This document shows positions 32,358 through 42,907 of a DNA stretch of 64,000 nt, one piece after another. This DNA is from Jonesiaceae bacterium BS-20 (GTDB lineage: Bacteria > Actinomycetota > Actinomycetes > Actinomycetales > Cellulomonadaceae). The first letter of the stretch is position 1. Each line of letters begins with the position of its first letter. The position numbers and the translations under genes are program-made. The stretch lies in assembly GCA_039995105.1 (NCBI GenBank), contig CP146203.1, positions 1,116,001-1,180,000 of the forward strand, read 5' to 3'. Below the pieces are notes generated by a model. The model was not told the origin of the DNA and made no database searches. It saw only the letters and a list, made by a program, of their open reading frames with translations.

Positions 32358-33761
32358 ATGAGTTCGTCCCAGTTGAGCCACGGGCTCAAGGTGCGCCACC
32401 TGACCATGATGGGCCTTGGGTCTGCTATTGGTGCGGGCCTGTTCGTAGGAACGGGGCAGGCGATCTCGACGGCCGGCCCCGCAGTCATCATTTCCTATCT
32501 CCTTGCCGGGGCCATGGTCATTGTGGTCATGATGCTCTTGGCGGAGATGGCTGCGGCGATGCCGTCCTCGGGTGCGTTCTCTACCTACGCTGAAAAGGGC
32601 GTGGGACGCTGGGCCGGGTTTGCGGTGGGCTGGAGTTACTGGTTCATGCTGATCATGGTGCTGGGCGTCGAGATTTTGGCGGCTACCCAGATCATCTCCG
32701 GCTGGTTCCCCCAGATTCCACAGTGGGCCACAGCGACCACCTTGGTACTGCTGTTTGCGGTGGTTAACCTCGCGGGTGTGAAAAATTTTGGGGAAATGGA
32801 ATTTTGGTTTGCGGCCATCAAGGTTGGCGCCATTATTGCGTTCTTGGTGGTCGGGGTGCTCTTGGTGACGGGAGTAATTCCGGGCCCCGATGGCATGGGA
32901 CTGCAAAAACTGTTCAGTGGTGAGGGCGGATTTGCTCCCCGTGGCCTAAGCGGTATTGCAGCGGGCCTTCTCGCGGTCATGTTCGCCTTCGGTGGTATTG
33001 AAATCATTACGATTGCGGCCGCAGAGGCGACCAACCCCAGCGACTCAATTAAGCGTGCGACGTCTTCGATCATGTGGCGCATCCTCGTGTTTTACGTGGG
33101 ATCCATCCTGGTCATGCTGATGGTGCTGCCCTGGAATGACCCGGCCTTGGTCGAGGGCTCGTTTGTTGCGGTTCTTAACGTTGCCAAGATCCCAGGCGCG
33201 GCCACACTCATGGAAATCGTGATTGTGGTGGCGCTGCTCTCGGCATTTAACGCCCAGATCTATGGCACCTCTCGCATGGCTTTCTCGCTTTCACAGCGTG
33301 GCGATGGCTCACGTGCTCTGCTCAAGGTGTCCAAGACCCAGGTGCCATATGTGGCCGTGTTGGTCTCCGTGTTCTTTGCGCTCGTTGCGGTGGGCTTGAA
33401 CGCCTTGGACTCCCAGGGCTCGGTGATGGGAATACTTCTCGATGCCGTAGGGGCTACGTTGCTCATCATTTGGGCTTTCATTGCACTGGCTCAGATCCGT
33501 ATGCGGCCCGGGCTTGAGGCAAGTGGGCGGCTCAAGTTGCGTACCGTGTGGCACCCATACTTGGGAATCGGTGCGATCGGCGCGATCGGCGCTTTTTCAA
33601 TCCTGATGCTCTTCGACCCGGTGGGTCGCCGAAATCTGCTGATCACCTTGGGGATCTTCGCAATCATCGTTGGCATTTACTTTGCACGCCAAGCCATTTA
33701 CGGCAAAGATAGTGACCACCTTAAAGGTGACCGGTTAAATATGGATGATGCGGTCGGATGA
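32358..33761 (+). CDS. Amino acid permease (APC family)
   Basis: This is a 467-residue cytoplasmic-membrane permease of the amino acid-polyamine-organocation family, with about twelve helices. The signature GLKVRHLTMMGLGSAIGAGLFVGTGQAISTAGPAVIISYLLAG is that of the aromatic/basic/GABA permease branch. The consensus loop EIITIAAAEATNPSDSIKRATSSIMWRILVFYVGSI follows in mid-protein. ATG 32358 is chosen for the GGAG six bases upstream. TTG 32346 would add four residues. The substrate is not determined. It is flanked by single genes. Confidence 0.9.
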   Translation: MSSSQLSHGLKVRHLTMMGLGSAIGAGLFVGTGQAISTAGPAVIISYLLAGAMVIVVMMLLAEMAAAMPSSGAFSTYAEKGVGRWAGFAVGWSYWFMLIMVLGVEILAATQIISGWFPQIPQWATATTLVLLFAVVNLAGVKNFGEMEFWFAAIKVGAIIAFLVVGVLLVTGVIPGPDGMGLQKLFSGEGGFAPRGLSGIAAGLLAVMFAFGGIEIITIAAAEATNPSDSIKRATSSIMWRILVFYVGSILVMLMVLPWNDPALVEGSFVAVLNVAKIPGAATLMEIVIVVALLSAFNAQIYGTSRMAFSLSQRGDGSRALLKVSKTQVPYVAVLVSVFFALVAVGLNALDSQGSVMGILLDAVGATLLIIWAFIALAQIRMRPGLEASGRLKLRTVWHPYLGIGAIGAIGAFSILMLFDPVGRRNLLITLGIFAIIVGIYFARQAIYGKDSDHLKGDRLNMDDAVG

Positions 33762-33785
33762 TCGTGATCTGGATATAGAATGTGA

Positions 33786-34915
<1,130 letters not shown>

Positions 34916-34916
<1 letters not shown>

Positions 34917-37483
34917 TGCCAAATATTATTCTTCCTTGGTTGGGTGATCACGTTGATCTCCCAGTAGATCTCACTGCCGAGCAACTGGCCCTGGACCTAG
35001 TACGTGTTGGCCTTGAAGAGGAGGAGATTCACTCTTCCGGAATCACCGGCCCTCTCGTTGTGGGCCGCGTGTTGGAAATGGTTCCTGAGGAACAAAAAAA
35101 TGGCAAGGTCATTAACTGGTGCCAGGTTGATGTGGGCGACCACAACGTTCCAAACGAGGACGGTGTACCAACCACACCCCGCGGCATTGTTTGCGGCGCG
35201 CACAACTTCGCTGTTGGCGACCTGGTAGTTGTAGTTCTTCCCGGCGCAGTCCTGCCCGGCCCATTCGAGATTGCGGCCCGTAAGACTTACGGTCACGTTT
35301 CTGACGGCATGATTTGTTCCGAGCAGGAGCTGGGACTTGGCGGAGACCATGACGGAATTATTGTTCTGACCCGCAAGGGATTCGCAGAGCAGGACCTAAC
35401 CCCGGGGCAAAACGTGCTGCCGTTGCTGGGTCTAGATGAAGAGATCCTCGAGATCAACGTGACCCCGGACCGGGGATACTGCTTCTCAGTGCGCGGTGTT
35501 GCCCGCGAATACGCGCACTCAACCGGTGCTAACTTCACCGATCACGGGATCCGCACGGACCTGCCGCAGGCCACCGAGTCCGGGTTTGAGGTTGTTGTTC
35601 AGGACGCAGACAGCCCACTTGGGGCCGTTGGGTGCGACCGGTTTGTGACCCGCATTGTGCGTGGCATCGACGCAACTGCGCCAACCCCGCAGTGGATGGT
35701 ACAGCGCCTTGAGCAAGCCGGCATGCGTGCGATCTCACTTGCGGTGGATATCACCAACTACGTGATGCTGGACTTGGGTCAGCCGCTGCACGCCTACGAC
35801 CTGGGTACGCTGAGCGCTCCGATCGTTGTGCGCCGCGCAAACCCGGGGGAAACGCTGGTCACCCTTGACGATCAGACGCGCAAGCTTGACCCACAAGACT
35901 TACTCATCACGGATGGTGCCGGTGACGAGCAAGGGTCGCGCATTTTGGGGTTAGCCGGTGTCATGGGCGGCCAGGAGACTGAAGTCACTGACGCCACCAC
36001 CGACGTGTTGATCGAGGCGGCGCACTTTGAACAGGTCACCATTGCCCGTTCTGCCCGCCGCCACAAGCTACCTTCTGAGGCGGCCAAGCGGTTTGAACGT
36101 GGGGTTGACCCGCTGTTGGCGCCCGTTGCCGCGCAAAAGGTAGCTGAGCTCTTGGTTGAGTTGGGTGGCGGAACCATCGATGAGGCAGTGTTTGACCTTA
36201 ACGAGGTCAAGGCTAAGCCCGCAATCAAGTTCTCCTTGAAGGACCCGGAGCGCATGGTCGGCGTGGCCTATGAGGAAGCGCACGTCGTTGCTATCCTCCA
36301 GGAAGTTGGCTGCGTGGTGACCCCAATCGAGGGGACGTCGATCGTTGACGTATTCGCGCCAACCTGGCGTCCTGACCTCGTTGGACCCGCGGACCTGATT
36401 GAAGAAGTCGCCCGCCTTGTTGGCTATGACAAAATTCCATCGATCTTGCCGGTTGCCCCAGCGGGACGCGGTCTGACCACCGAGCAGAAGGCTCGGCGTT
36501 CGGTTGCCCGCAGCCTTGCCGAGTCCGGCTTTGTTGAGGTGTTGTCATACCCGTTCATCTCCACCGGCCAATTGGATGAGCTGCGGATTGAACAAGATGA
36601 CGCCCGCCGCGTTGATGTGAAGCTGCTCAATGCTTTGCAAGCGGACAAATCTCACCTGCGCACCAACCTCTTGGTGACCCTGCTGGACACCGCGCGCCGT
36701 AACACGGCCCGTGGGAACACGGACATTGCCCTGTTTGAAATGGGCATGGTTACCAAGCCAAACGCAGATGCAGCGCCTGCACCACAACTACCGCCCGCGG
36801 TACGCCCAACTCCAGAAGAGCTCGCTGCGCTTTTGGCCGGTGTGCCGGATCAGCCACGTCACGTTGCAGGAGTCCTTTCCGGACAAACCCAACTGGCCGG
36901 TTGGTGGGGCAAGGGGCGCAATGCTGATTGGACCGATGCTCTTGCGGCAGCCCAGCTGGTGGCGCAGCGCGTTGGCGTTGCAATCAAGGTTGTTGCTGAC
37001 ACGGCGTACGCTCCGTATCACCCGGGACGCTGTGCGCGCATCGAACTGAGCGACGGTCAAGTCGTTGGCCACGCCGGCGAATTGCACCCCAAGGTGATTG
37101 AGGAACTCGGCCTGGCACCACGTGCTGCTGCGTTTGAGCTCAACCTGAACCTCTTGGTTGCCCAACTCGATGACACGGCATACCAAGCCACGCCTGTGTC
37201 TACCTTCCCTCTGGGCAAGGAAGACTTGGCATTCGTTGTTGACGAGTCTGTCACCGCAGAGCAACTGTTTGATGCAGTGCGTGACGGCGCCGGTCCGCTC
37301 CTTGAGGATCTGCGTCTGTTCGACGTCTACGTAGGCGACCAGATCGCGCAGGGCAAGAAGTCCCTCGCGTTCTCACTGCGCCTGCGTGCAACAGATCGCA
37401 CGCTCACCGCTGCGGACACCGAGCAGGTCCGTGCCAACGCAATTGTTGAGGCTAACAAGCGGGTCGGTGCTGTTCTGCGGTAA
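34916..37483 (+). CDS. pheT: Phenylalanyl-tRNA synthetase beta subunit
   Basis: PheT is the editing and tRNA-binding subunit. The 855 residues show, in order, the EMAP-like tRNA-binding domain (VVGRVLEMVPEEQ...CQVDVGDHN), the B3/B4 editing domain (MVQRLEQAGMRAISLAVDITNYVMLDLGQPLHAYD and EAAHFEQVTIARSARRHKLPSEAAKRFERGVDP), the B5 and catalytic-like domains, and the C-terminal ferredoxin-fold anticodon-binding domain (FPLGKEDLAFVVDESVTAEQLFDAVRDGAGPLLEDLRLFDVY). It overlaps pheS by one base. A large imperfect hairpin follows about 57 bp later. Confidence 0.98.
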
Positions 37484-37540
37484 ACCTGTGGTCATGCTTC
37501 ACCACGGCGTGTTTCATAGCTGTGCGTGGGCATAAACACC

Positions 37541-37607
37541 GAGATTAGCGAATCGCCCCCGATAGTGTCGAAATATTCGGCATTGTCGGGGGCGATTTGC
37601 CAATCTC
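37541..37607. terminator. 67-bp imperfect hairpin downstream of pheT
   Basis: The arms contain GAATCGCCCCCGA and TCGGGGGCGATTT and extend outward (GAGATTAGC / GCCAATCTC) and inward with a few mismatches. CATTCATTC follows instead of a T-run. It may be a terminator or a structured element. Confidence 0.5.
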
Positions 37608-37667
37608 ATTCATTCGTCCAGGCAGGCATCTCATAGTCAGCGTTGTCGGTGCCCTTGACTGCGGTGG

Positions 37668-37673
37668 GATAAT
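37668..37673 (+). promoter_or_regulatory. -10 box of the 90-aa gene, predicted leaderless
   Basis: GATAAT is followed by six bases and then ATG 37680. TTGTCG at 37643-37648 is a possible -35 with a 19-bp spacer. Confidence 0.45.
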
Positions 37674-37679
37674 GAAACT

Positions 37680-37952
37680 ATGAGCACCCTAACTGAACTC
37701 TTTGAGAGCAAGGTCGTAAGGGACCTTGTTCAAAAGGTTGCGACTGAGAGCCAAGTGGCGCTGTCGGCATTGCCCGCTGCGGCCTCTGAGGTTGACCCGG
37801 ATGATCCGCGTGAGCAGATCCAAGTCGGTGTGCTCATGGCCAATGGGCGCCTGGCACCGCGTAATTTTGCTGACCGTGCGGAAGCCGAGGCGTGGGCGTT
37901 TCCCGATGAGCAGGTTGTTGAATGGAATATGATCTGCGGCTGTGACCGCTAA
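37680..37952 (+). CDS. Small soluble protein of unknown function (90 aa)
   Basis: I do not recognise this family. It is acidic and hydrophilic (SEVDPDDPREQIQVGVLMANGRLAPRNFADRAEAEAWAFPDEQVVEWNMICGCDR), with two Cys near the C-terminus (ICGC) and no membrane segment. It has a good leaderless-type start. Its stop codon overlaps that of the convergent NarK-like gene by four bases, so the two reading frames meet tail to tail with no terminator between. Confidence 0.65.
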   Translation: MSTLTELFESKVVRDLVQKVATESQVALSALPAAASEVDPDDPREQIQVGVLMANGRLAPRNFADRAEAEAWAFPDEQVVEWNMICGCDR

Positions 37953-39313
37953 TTGCTAACCTGTGCCGCGCCGGTTTCGAAGGCATCCTTGAGGTCGGGG
38001 GACCGGTCGTGGAGCATCCGGTAGATGGTCAGGTGCATCCAGATGGCACTGATCAGTGTGAGCACAAAGAGAACAAAGAATGTGGACTGCGGCATGCCCG
38101 TCCATGATTGCAGATAGGCGAAGGCGGGTGGCAGAATAAACCCACCCAGGGCGCCCAACGTGCCAACCAAGCCGCCAACGGCCCCAACATCTTTGGGGAA
38201 GTACTCTGGAATGTGTTTGTAAACGGCGGCCTTGCCCACTCCCATGGCAATACCAACGATAAAGACTAAGACGGTGAAGGCAACGACGCCTAACTCGAAT
38301 GGCAGAATCTCTTTGGTGCCAATACCAGATGCATCGGCAGGAACCTTGATGACAATGTGTCCATAGGGCATCATCAAGATGCCACTTGCCACGAGCATGA
38401 TCCCGAAGGTCCAGTACATGACCCTGCGGGCCCCAAACCTATCGGATAAGACTCCGCCCACGGGTCGGAGCAGCGACGCCGGGAAAATGAACAATGCGGT
38501 CAGTAGTGCGGCTTGGGCCAGTGGTTGGTCATACACGTCCACGTAGTACTTGGGCAGCCAGGATGACAGGCCTACGTAGGCACCAAAGACCACCACGTAG
38601 TACAGGCTAAACCGCCATACTCGCACAGACTTCAGTGGCGCTAGCATCGAGGCAAGTGGACGGCCCTGCCCGGGTTTGCGGTCCGGCTTTGGTGTGGTGA
38701 GGTACATAACCACGGCCATGATCACCAGTAACAGCGAGTACAGCATGGGGACAAAACGCCAACCATCGAACGTCAGTCCGGCAATGGTCAAAGATGGCAC
38801 TGCAACAATGAGCCACGGCCCAATGAGTTTGGTGACCGAGGCCCCAACGTTTCCAGCCCCAAAGAGTCCGAGCGCAAACCCCTGTTGGCTGCGGGGATAC
38901 CAAGTTGAGTTCCAAGTGATACCCACGGAGAATGAGTTCCCGGCGAACCCGGCAAAGAAGGCGAGCCCCAGGAGCATGGCGTAACTGTTTGCCTGGCTTA
39001 CCAAGAAGGTGGGAACCGCGGTCGCCACGAGCATCACCAGCATGACTACGCGCCCACCGTACCGGTCCGCAAGGATTCCGGTTGGTAGCCGCCACAGGGC
39101 GCCATTTAAAATTGCTACGGCAGAGAGCCACGATAGTTGCACATCGCTGAGCCCAAATTCGTCCCGGATGGGGATACCGAGCACACCAAACATGAGCCAG
39201 ACGGCAAACATGAGGGTAAAAGCGACCGTTGAGTTGGCTAGGACCCTGCTGCGTGGGCCGGGTGGGTCGAGCTCGGGATCATTCAAAGCGGGTGCCAACT
39301 GGGGTTCAGTCAT
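37949..39313 (-). CDS. narK: NarK-type nitrate/nitrite porter (MFS, NNP family)
   Basis: This is a 454-residue major facilitator of the nitrate/nitrite porter family. The diagnostic stretch near residue 150 (SVGITWNSTWYPRSQQGFALGLFGAGNVGASVTKLIGP) and a second glycine-rich helix (MGVGKAAVYKHIPEYFPKDVGAVGGLVGTLGALGGF, near 370) match the two nitrate signature helices. It would import nitrate or export nitrite. No nitrate reductase is in the window, so direction is open. GAAGAGAG precedes the ATG at 39313. An inverted repeat lies 65 bp upstream, between it and the divergent transporter gene. Confidence 0.85.
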   Translation of the reverse strand: MTEPQLAPALNDPELDPPGPRSRVLANSTVAFTLMFAVWLMFGVLGIPIRDEFGLSDVQLSWLSAVAILNGALWRLPTGILADRYGGRVVMLVMLVATAVPTFLVSQANSYAMLLGLAFFAGFAGNSFSVGITWNSTWYPRSQQGFALGLFGAGNVGASVTKLIGPWLIVAVPSLTIAGLTFDGWRFVPMLYSLLLVIMAVVMYLTTPKPDRKPGQGRPLASMLAPLKSVRVWRFSLYYVVVFGAYVGLSSWLPKYYVDVYDQPLAQAALLTALFIFPASLLRPVGGVLSDRFGARRVMYWTFGIMLVASGILMMPYGHIVIKVPADASGIGTKEILPFELGVVAFTVLVFIVGIAMGVGKAAVYKHIPEYFPKDVGAVGGLVGTLGALGGFILPPAFAYLQSWTGMPQSTFFVLFVLTLISAIWMHLTIYRMLHDRSPDLKDAFETGAAQVSN

Positions 39314-39377
39314 GACAGGCTCTCTTCTTCGTTGGACAGAGCAGAAACTTCAGACACGGACGTTTACACAATAGTGC

Positions 39378-39398
39378 CTAGTTTCTATTGCAAACTAG
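39378..39398. promoter_or_regulatory. CTAGTTT-N7-AAACTAG inverted repeat between narK and AspT-type gene
   Basis: This is a perfect 7-7-7 palindromic site in the divergent intergenic region, 65 bp from the narK start and about 125 bp from the other gene. It looks like an operator for a dimeric regulator, which is unidentified. Confidence 0.45.
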
Positions 39399-39522
39399 GA
39401 CTTATGTCATCTCTTGCCTTAGTTGCCTGATCGGTGCCGATATTGCTGCCCAGCAAACTATCATTGGGTGGGGCCACACCGGTACGTAGGTCCTTTTGGG
39501 AACTTTTGCTGATGGAGACGTC

Positions 39523-41097
39523 ATGGCTGTGCTCGATATCTTGGCGGCATCCCCGCTGCTCACCATCTTCTTGGTGGTCGCATTGGGAACCGCGTTTGGT
39601 GCGATCCCGTTTGGGCCCTTGCGGTTTGGGTCAGCCGGTGCGCTCTTTGTTGGCTTGAGCTTTGGCGCTGTCGATCACCGACTCGGTGAGGGTTTAGCGC
39701 TCGTGCAGACACTCGGGTTGGCCCTGTTTGTGTATACCGTTGGGTTGGCCGCTGGAAGCACATTCTTCAGGGATTTGCGTAGGCAGTTGCCGCTCATGGC
39801 CACGGCAGTCGTGACCATTATTTTCGCGGGCATCGCTGCCGTTGGTTTGGGTAAGCTCTTCGATTTGGGTGGGCCCCTTGCCGCTGGGACCTTTACCGGT
39901 GCGCTGACTTCTACACCGGCGCTTGCGGCCGCAACGGCGGCATCGGGTAGCAGCGAACCGGCCGTGGGTTACTCACTCGGCTACCCAATCGGTACCACCG
40001 TGGCAATTTTGGCAGTGTCCATTGTGGTCAATCGGATTTGGCCCGCACGCAAGGATCCTCAACCTGCCGCGAGTTTGGGTCTCGATGCCTGCACAGCTAA
40101 GGTCGTTCGGCGCACGTTCTTAAAAGACGTACCCGGTTTTGCAGACCAAACAGTGCTCATGTCTTACCTTGCACGTGATGGCCGCACAAGGGTTATTACC
40201 ACGGGTGAGGAGCTGCAGCCGGGGGACCAAGTGGTGTTGGTAGGCCCTCGTGATCAGGTGGTCACGGCGGTTGACCATATTGGGCAGCGGATGTCGGAGC
40301 ACCTGGCCGACGATCGTTCGACGGTAGAAAACCGGCGCTTTGTGATCTCTAGTAAGAAGATTGCTGGCCTCAGTGTGGGTGAGCTGGACATTCCCGGGCG
40401 CTTTGGTGGCGTCATCACGCGAGTGCGGCGCGGGGACCTTGACCTACTTGCACGTGAGGATCTGACATTAGATTTGGGTGACCGGGTATTAGCGGTCGTT
40501 CCCAAAGAGGAGCTCAATGCGGTATCTAAGTTCCTAGGCGACTCCGAGCGTCGAGTCTCTGAGATTGACGCGCTCACGGTTGGGATTGGGATGGCACTGG
40601 GCCTGCTTCTTGGACTGGTCACCGTGCCACTGCCAGGAGGAGCCAGTTTCACCATCGGTTCCGCCGCTGGCCCGCTGCTTGTCGGCATGGTCCTAGGCGG
40701 ATTGGAGCGCACCGGACGGATTGTCTGGGGAATGCCGGCCGCCGCGAACCTGACGATTCGCCAACTCGGTCTGCTGTTCTTCCTTGCAGCCGTTGGGTTG
40801 TCATCGGGGCAGGACTTTGCTTCCCAGGCATTCACCATGACGGGGCTGAAGGTAGTCATTGCGGCGATGATCATTGTTACCGTAGCCGCCATTGTCTTGC
40901 TGACCTTGGCCAGATACATCGGTGTGAGCGCCCCAAGGGCATCCGGGGCCCTAGCTGGGCTCCTTGGCCAACCAGCCGTATTGGCCTATGCCGGTACCCG
41001 CGTTGTTGATGAGCGAGTTGAGGCAGGGTATGCCGCAATCTTTGCATTGGGAATCATCGTCAAGATCCTGCTTGTGCAACTGTTGGTGGTCATCTAG
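39523..41097 (+). CDS. AspT/YidE-family (AAE) transporter with TrkA-C domains
   Basis: This is a 524-residue membrane transporter of the aspartate-alanine exchanger type. Two membrane halves (SPLLTIFLVVALGTAFGAIPFGPLRFGSAGALFVGL..., with the STPALAAATAASG motif near 150, and ALTVGIGMALGLLLGLVTVPLPGG..., ending in LAGLLGQPAVLAYAGTRV) flank a cytoplasmic region with two TrkA-C-like ligand-binding domains (about 195-370). The substrate is probably a small dicarboxylate or amino acid by family, but not known. ATG 39523 has GGAG five bases upstream. An in-frame TTG 39496 is less likely. Confidence 0.87.
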   Translation: MAVLDILAASPLLTIFLVVALGTAFGAIPFGPLRFGSAGALFVGLSFGAVDHRLGEGLALVQTLGLALFVYTVGLAAGSTFFRDLRRQLPLMATAVVTIIFAGIAAVGLGKLFDLGGPLAAGTFTGALTSTPALAAATAASGSSEPAVGYSLGYPIGTTVAILAVSIVVNRIWPARKDPQPAASLGLDACTAKVVRRTFLKDVPGFADQTVLMSYLARDGRTRVITTGEELQPGDQVVLVGPRDQVVTAVDHIGQRMSEHLADDRSTVENRRFVISSKKIAGLSVGELDIPGRFGGVITRVRRGDLDLLAREDLTLDLGDRVLAVVPKEELNAVSKFLGDSERRVSEIDALTVGIGMALGLLLGLVTVPLPGGASFTIGSAAGPLLVGMVLGGLERTGRIVWGMPAAANLTIRQLGLLFFLAAVGLSSGQDFASQAFTMTGLKVVIAAMIIVTVAAIVLLTLARYIGVSAPRASGALAGLLGQPAVLAYAGTRVVDERVEAGYAAIFALGIIVKILLVQLLVVI

Positions 41098-41130
41098 CCT
41101 TAAACAACCCGTTAATCCAAAGGTGGGAAA

Positions 41131-41748
41131 ATGATTGCAACAACGAAGTTGATCATCACTGTTATCTCGGTTGGAAGCCTTTTGGGCTGCGCGGCCGGTG
41201 CCACCGAGAATCGGGTAGCGCTTGTCGAAGAGACCGCGAATCCAAATATTGCTGTACAAAGTGTCAACGGTTCCGGTTATCTGGTGCCCTTTACCGCCCA
41301 AGAACACGCAAACGCCAAGTTCAATACGCAGGTGTTTACCGCAACGGTAACTGCAGTAGGTGAACCTATTCGGGTTCTAGGAACTACAGATGACCAATCG
41401 TTTTCCGCTGCCGTGTATACCCCTGTGGATGTTCAAGTAACACAGACGCTCAAGGGAGAGACCCAGCCCAATAGCGTGGTTCGGTTGCGCTACCTGGGCG
41501 GAACCGCCGATGGTATGACCTTTGATAACGCCGAGTTTCCCGAGTTGACTACGGTCCAGGAGGGCCAGGAAATCTTGGTGTTTGGCGGTCCTCTTGAGCG
41601 CGCAGGTGGTGAAGATGAACCTGCCCTGACACCCAACTTTGTCATGATTGATCAAGACGGTACGTTCTTTGTGCCCAGTCTCAATGGCCTTGAAGCCCAA
41701 GAAATTGCCCGAGAAGAACTCTTACGGATGGTGCACTCCAACGGTTAG
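41131..41748 (+). CDS. Putative lipoprotein of unknown function
   Basis: This is a 205-residue exported protein. The signal sequence TKLIITVISVGSLLGCAAG has a lipobox SLLGC with Cys at residue 20. The mature part has beta-type segments (FTATVTAVGEPIRVLGT, YTPVDVQVTQTLKGETQPNSVVRLRYLGG) and an FPELTTVQEGQEILVFGGP loop that resembles small OB- or Ig-like exported modules, but I recognise no family. AAAGGTGGG precedes ATG 41131. It follows the AspT-type gene by about 30 bp and may be co-transcribed. It is convergent with the membrane protein at 41757. Confidence 0.72.
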   Translation: MIATTKLIITVISVGSLLGCAAGATENRVALVEETANPNIAVQSVNGSGYLVPFTAQEHANAKFNTQVFTATVTAVGEPIRVLGTTDDQSFSAAVYTPVDVQVTQTLKGETQPNSVVRLRYLGGTADGMTFDNAEFPELTTVQEGQEILVFGGPLERAGGEDEPALTPNFVMIDQDGTFFVPSLNGLEAQEIAREELLRMVHSNG

Positions 41749-41756
41749 ATTCAGCG

Positions 41757-42440
41757 CTACTCTTTGGACTCGTTGGTTCCGTGCGGTTTAGCTGTTCGGC
41801 GTTGTTCAGCTGTTCTGCGCCGCCTAGCAACTTCAGGGGGCGGCTTGGGAAAAGCGGTATGGCCGAGCAACCCTAGGGGCAGGTAGCGGTACGTAGTGGC
41901 AATATCGGCAGTGATGAGTCCACGTTGTTCGAGCACAGTGAGTGCGGAATTGAGATCGGTACGGATTTCCAGTTGGCGTTGGGCATCCAATGCCTCGATG
42001 GCAAATTGCACTTGGCGCCGGTAGAGCCGCTGCCCGGCCTCAAAACCCTCGTGATTTTGATAGAACTTGAATGAAGTAAGGGCCACGATGATGTTGCTTA
42101 GCAATCCAAAGACCCAAATTGGTGAGTCTGCTTGGCCTTCTAGGATCGCCAAGATAGCGATGACTAGACCAACCGATGACGGCACGAGATTCAGATATTC
42201 AACAGTTCTTGGGCCGCTTGAAGTTCTGCCGTCGGGTCTTGTGGAATCGAGCACCATGCAAATGGCAATCCACGCGGCGGCAAAGCCCGCCATGAATCCA
42301 GCCCTGCTGACAAGCGCGGTGTCGGAGGGATCAAACGCCCAGGAGACCATGAGCAACCCGGCCATCAGCGGCATAACTAATGAGCTGATATGCAAGGGCA
42401 CCATGAGACAGCCCAGTGCTTTGGGGGTATTGCGCGCCAA
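41757..42440 (-). CDS. Multi-pass membrane protein of unknown function (N-terminus uncertain)
   Basis: From TTG 42440 this gives 227 residues with about four hydrophobic segments (PLHISSLVMPLMAGLLMVSWAF, AGFMAGFAAAWIAICMVL, LVPSSVGLVIAILAILEG, PIWVFGLLSNIIVALTSF) and a basic cytoplasmic tail with a YRYLPLGLLGHTAFPKPPPEVARRRR segment. No family is recognised. The same frame continues upstream for about 70 codons of protein-like sequence but contains no ATG, GTG or TTG. An intact start can be restored by one deleted base (see the adjoining feature). It is convergent with the lipoprotein gene at 41131. Confidence 0.68.
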   Translation of the reverse strand: MARNTPKALGCLMVPLHISSLVMPLMAGLLMVSWAFDPSDTALVSRAGFMAGFAAAWIAICMVLDSTRPDGRTSSGPRTVEYLNLVPSSVGLVIAILAILEGQADSPIWVFGLLSNIIVALTSFKFYQNHEGFEAGQRLYRRQVQFAIEALDAQRQLEIRTDLNSALTVLEQRGLITADIATTYRYLPLGLLGHTAFPKPPPEVARRRRTAEQRRTAKPHGTNESKE

Positions 42441-42660
42441 CGGCTGCCACGCTCCGTAAGGGGCGGTCAGAGCCAGACGCTGGCGGACCTTGTGTTCTTG
42501 TTCAAAGGCTGCGCCTTCAAGGTGCCACCAGTCTAAGTCTGTCCAGGTGGTTGCTGCATGGGCGTATGCGGTTGCCGGTTGAGAGCTGATGATCGGGTGC
42601 CATTCGTGTTTCTGAGTTGTGTGCTTACGCCGGCCGGTTAGACGCTCTGTAACTGTCCAT
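42441..42660 (-). other. Probable out-of-frame N-terminal part of the 41757 membrane protein
   Basis: In the frame of the downstream gene this reads, in part, TTQKHEWHPIISSQ and TTWTDLDWWHLEGAAFEQEH, with Trp-rich, normal-codon sequence and no stops back to TAA at 42660-42662. An ATG in another frame at 42660 (MDSYRASNR) joins it if one base is removed from the CCGGCCGG run near 42630-42637. It overlaps the end of the upstream 84-residue gene. Confidence 0.5.
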
Positions 42661-42892
42661 TAATAGTGCACACCCCAAATGGGGGCATCCATGACAAGGA
42701 AAACTCGGCAACGACATCTTGGCTAGCGCTCGCCTGGCTGAGACAGTCAAAGCGGGCATTGTCGTAGCCTTGCTTGGCGTAAAAAACTACGAGGAGTGCG
42801 CCAAAGATGACGGCAAGGACGGTTACTAGCCGTCCCAGTCCGCCGGATGAGCGACCTTGGGTGTATGGATTGAAACCGGGCTCAGAAGTCAT
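42638..42892 (-). CDS. Small single-pass membrane protein (84 aa)
   Basis: One transmembrane helix (LVTVLAVIFGALLVVFYA, about 22-40) follows a polar cytoplasmic N-terminus (TSEPGFNPYTQGRSSGG). The outer part has two Cys (FDCLSQ, GVCTING) that could form a disulfide. No family is recognised. TAAAGT (42904-42899, minus) ends six bases before the ATG, predicting leaderless mRNA. Its 3' end overlaps the probable start region of the membrane protein downstream. Confidence 0.68.
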   Translation of the reverse strand: MTSEPGFNPYTQGRSSGGLGRLVTVLAVIFGALLVVFYAKQGYDNARFDCLSQASASQDVVAEFSLSWMPPFGVCTINGQLQSV

Positions 42893-42898
42893 GCCATA

Positions 42899-42904
42899 AC
42901 TTTA
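42899..42904 (-). promoter_or_regulatory. -10 box of the 84-aa membrane protein gene, predicted leaderless
   Basis: Minus-strand TAAAGT, six bases, then ATG 42892. It lies 4 bp beyond the stop of the upstream lipoprotein gene. Confidence 0.45.
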
Positions 42905-42907
42905 CTG

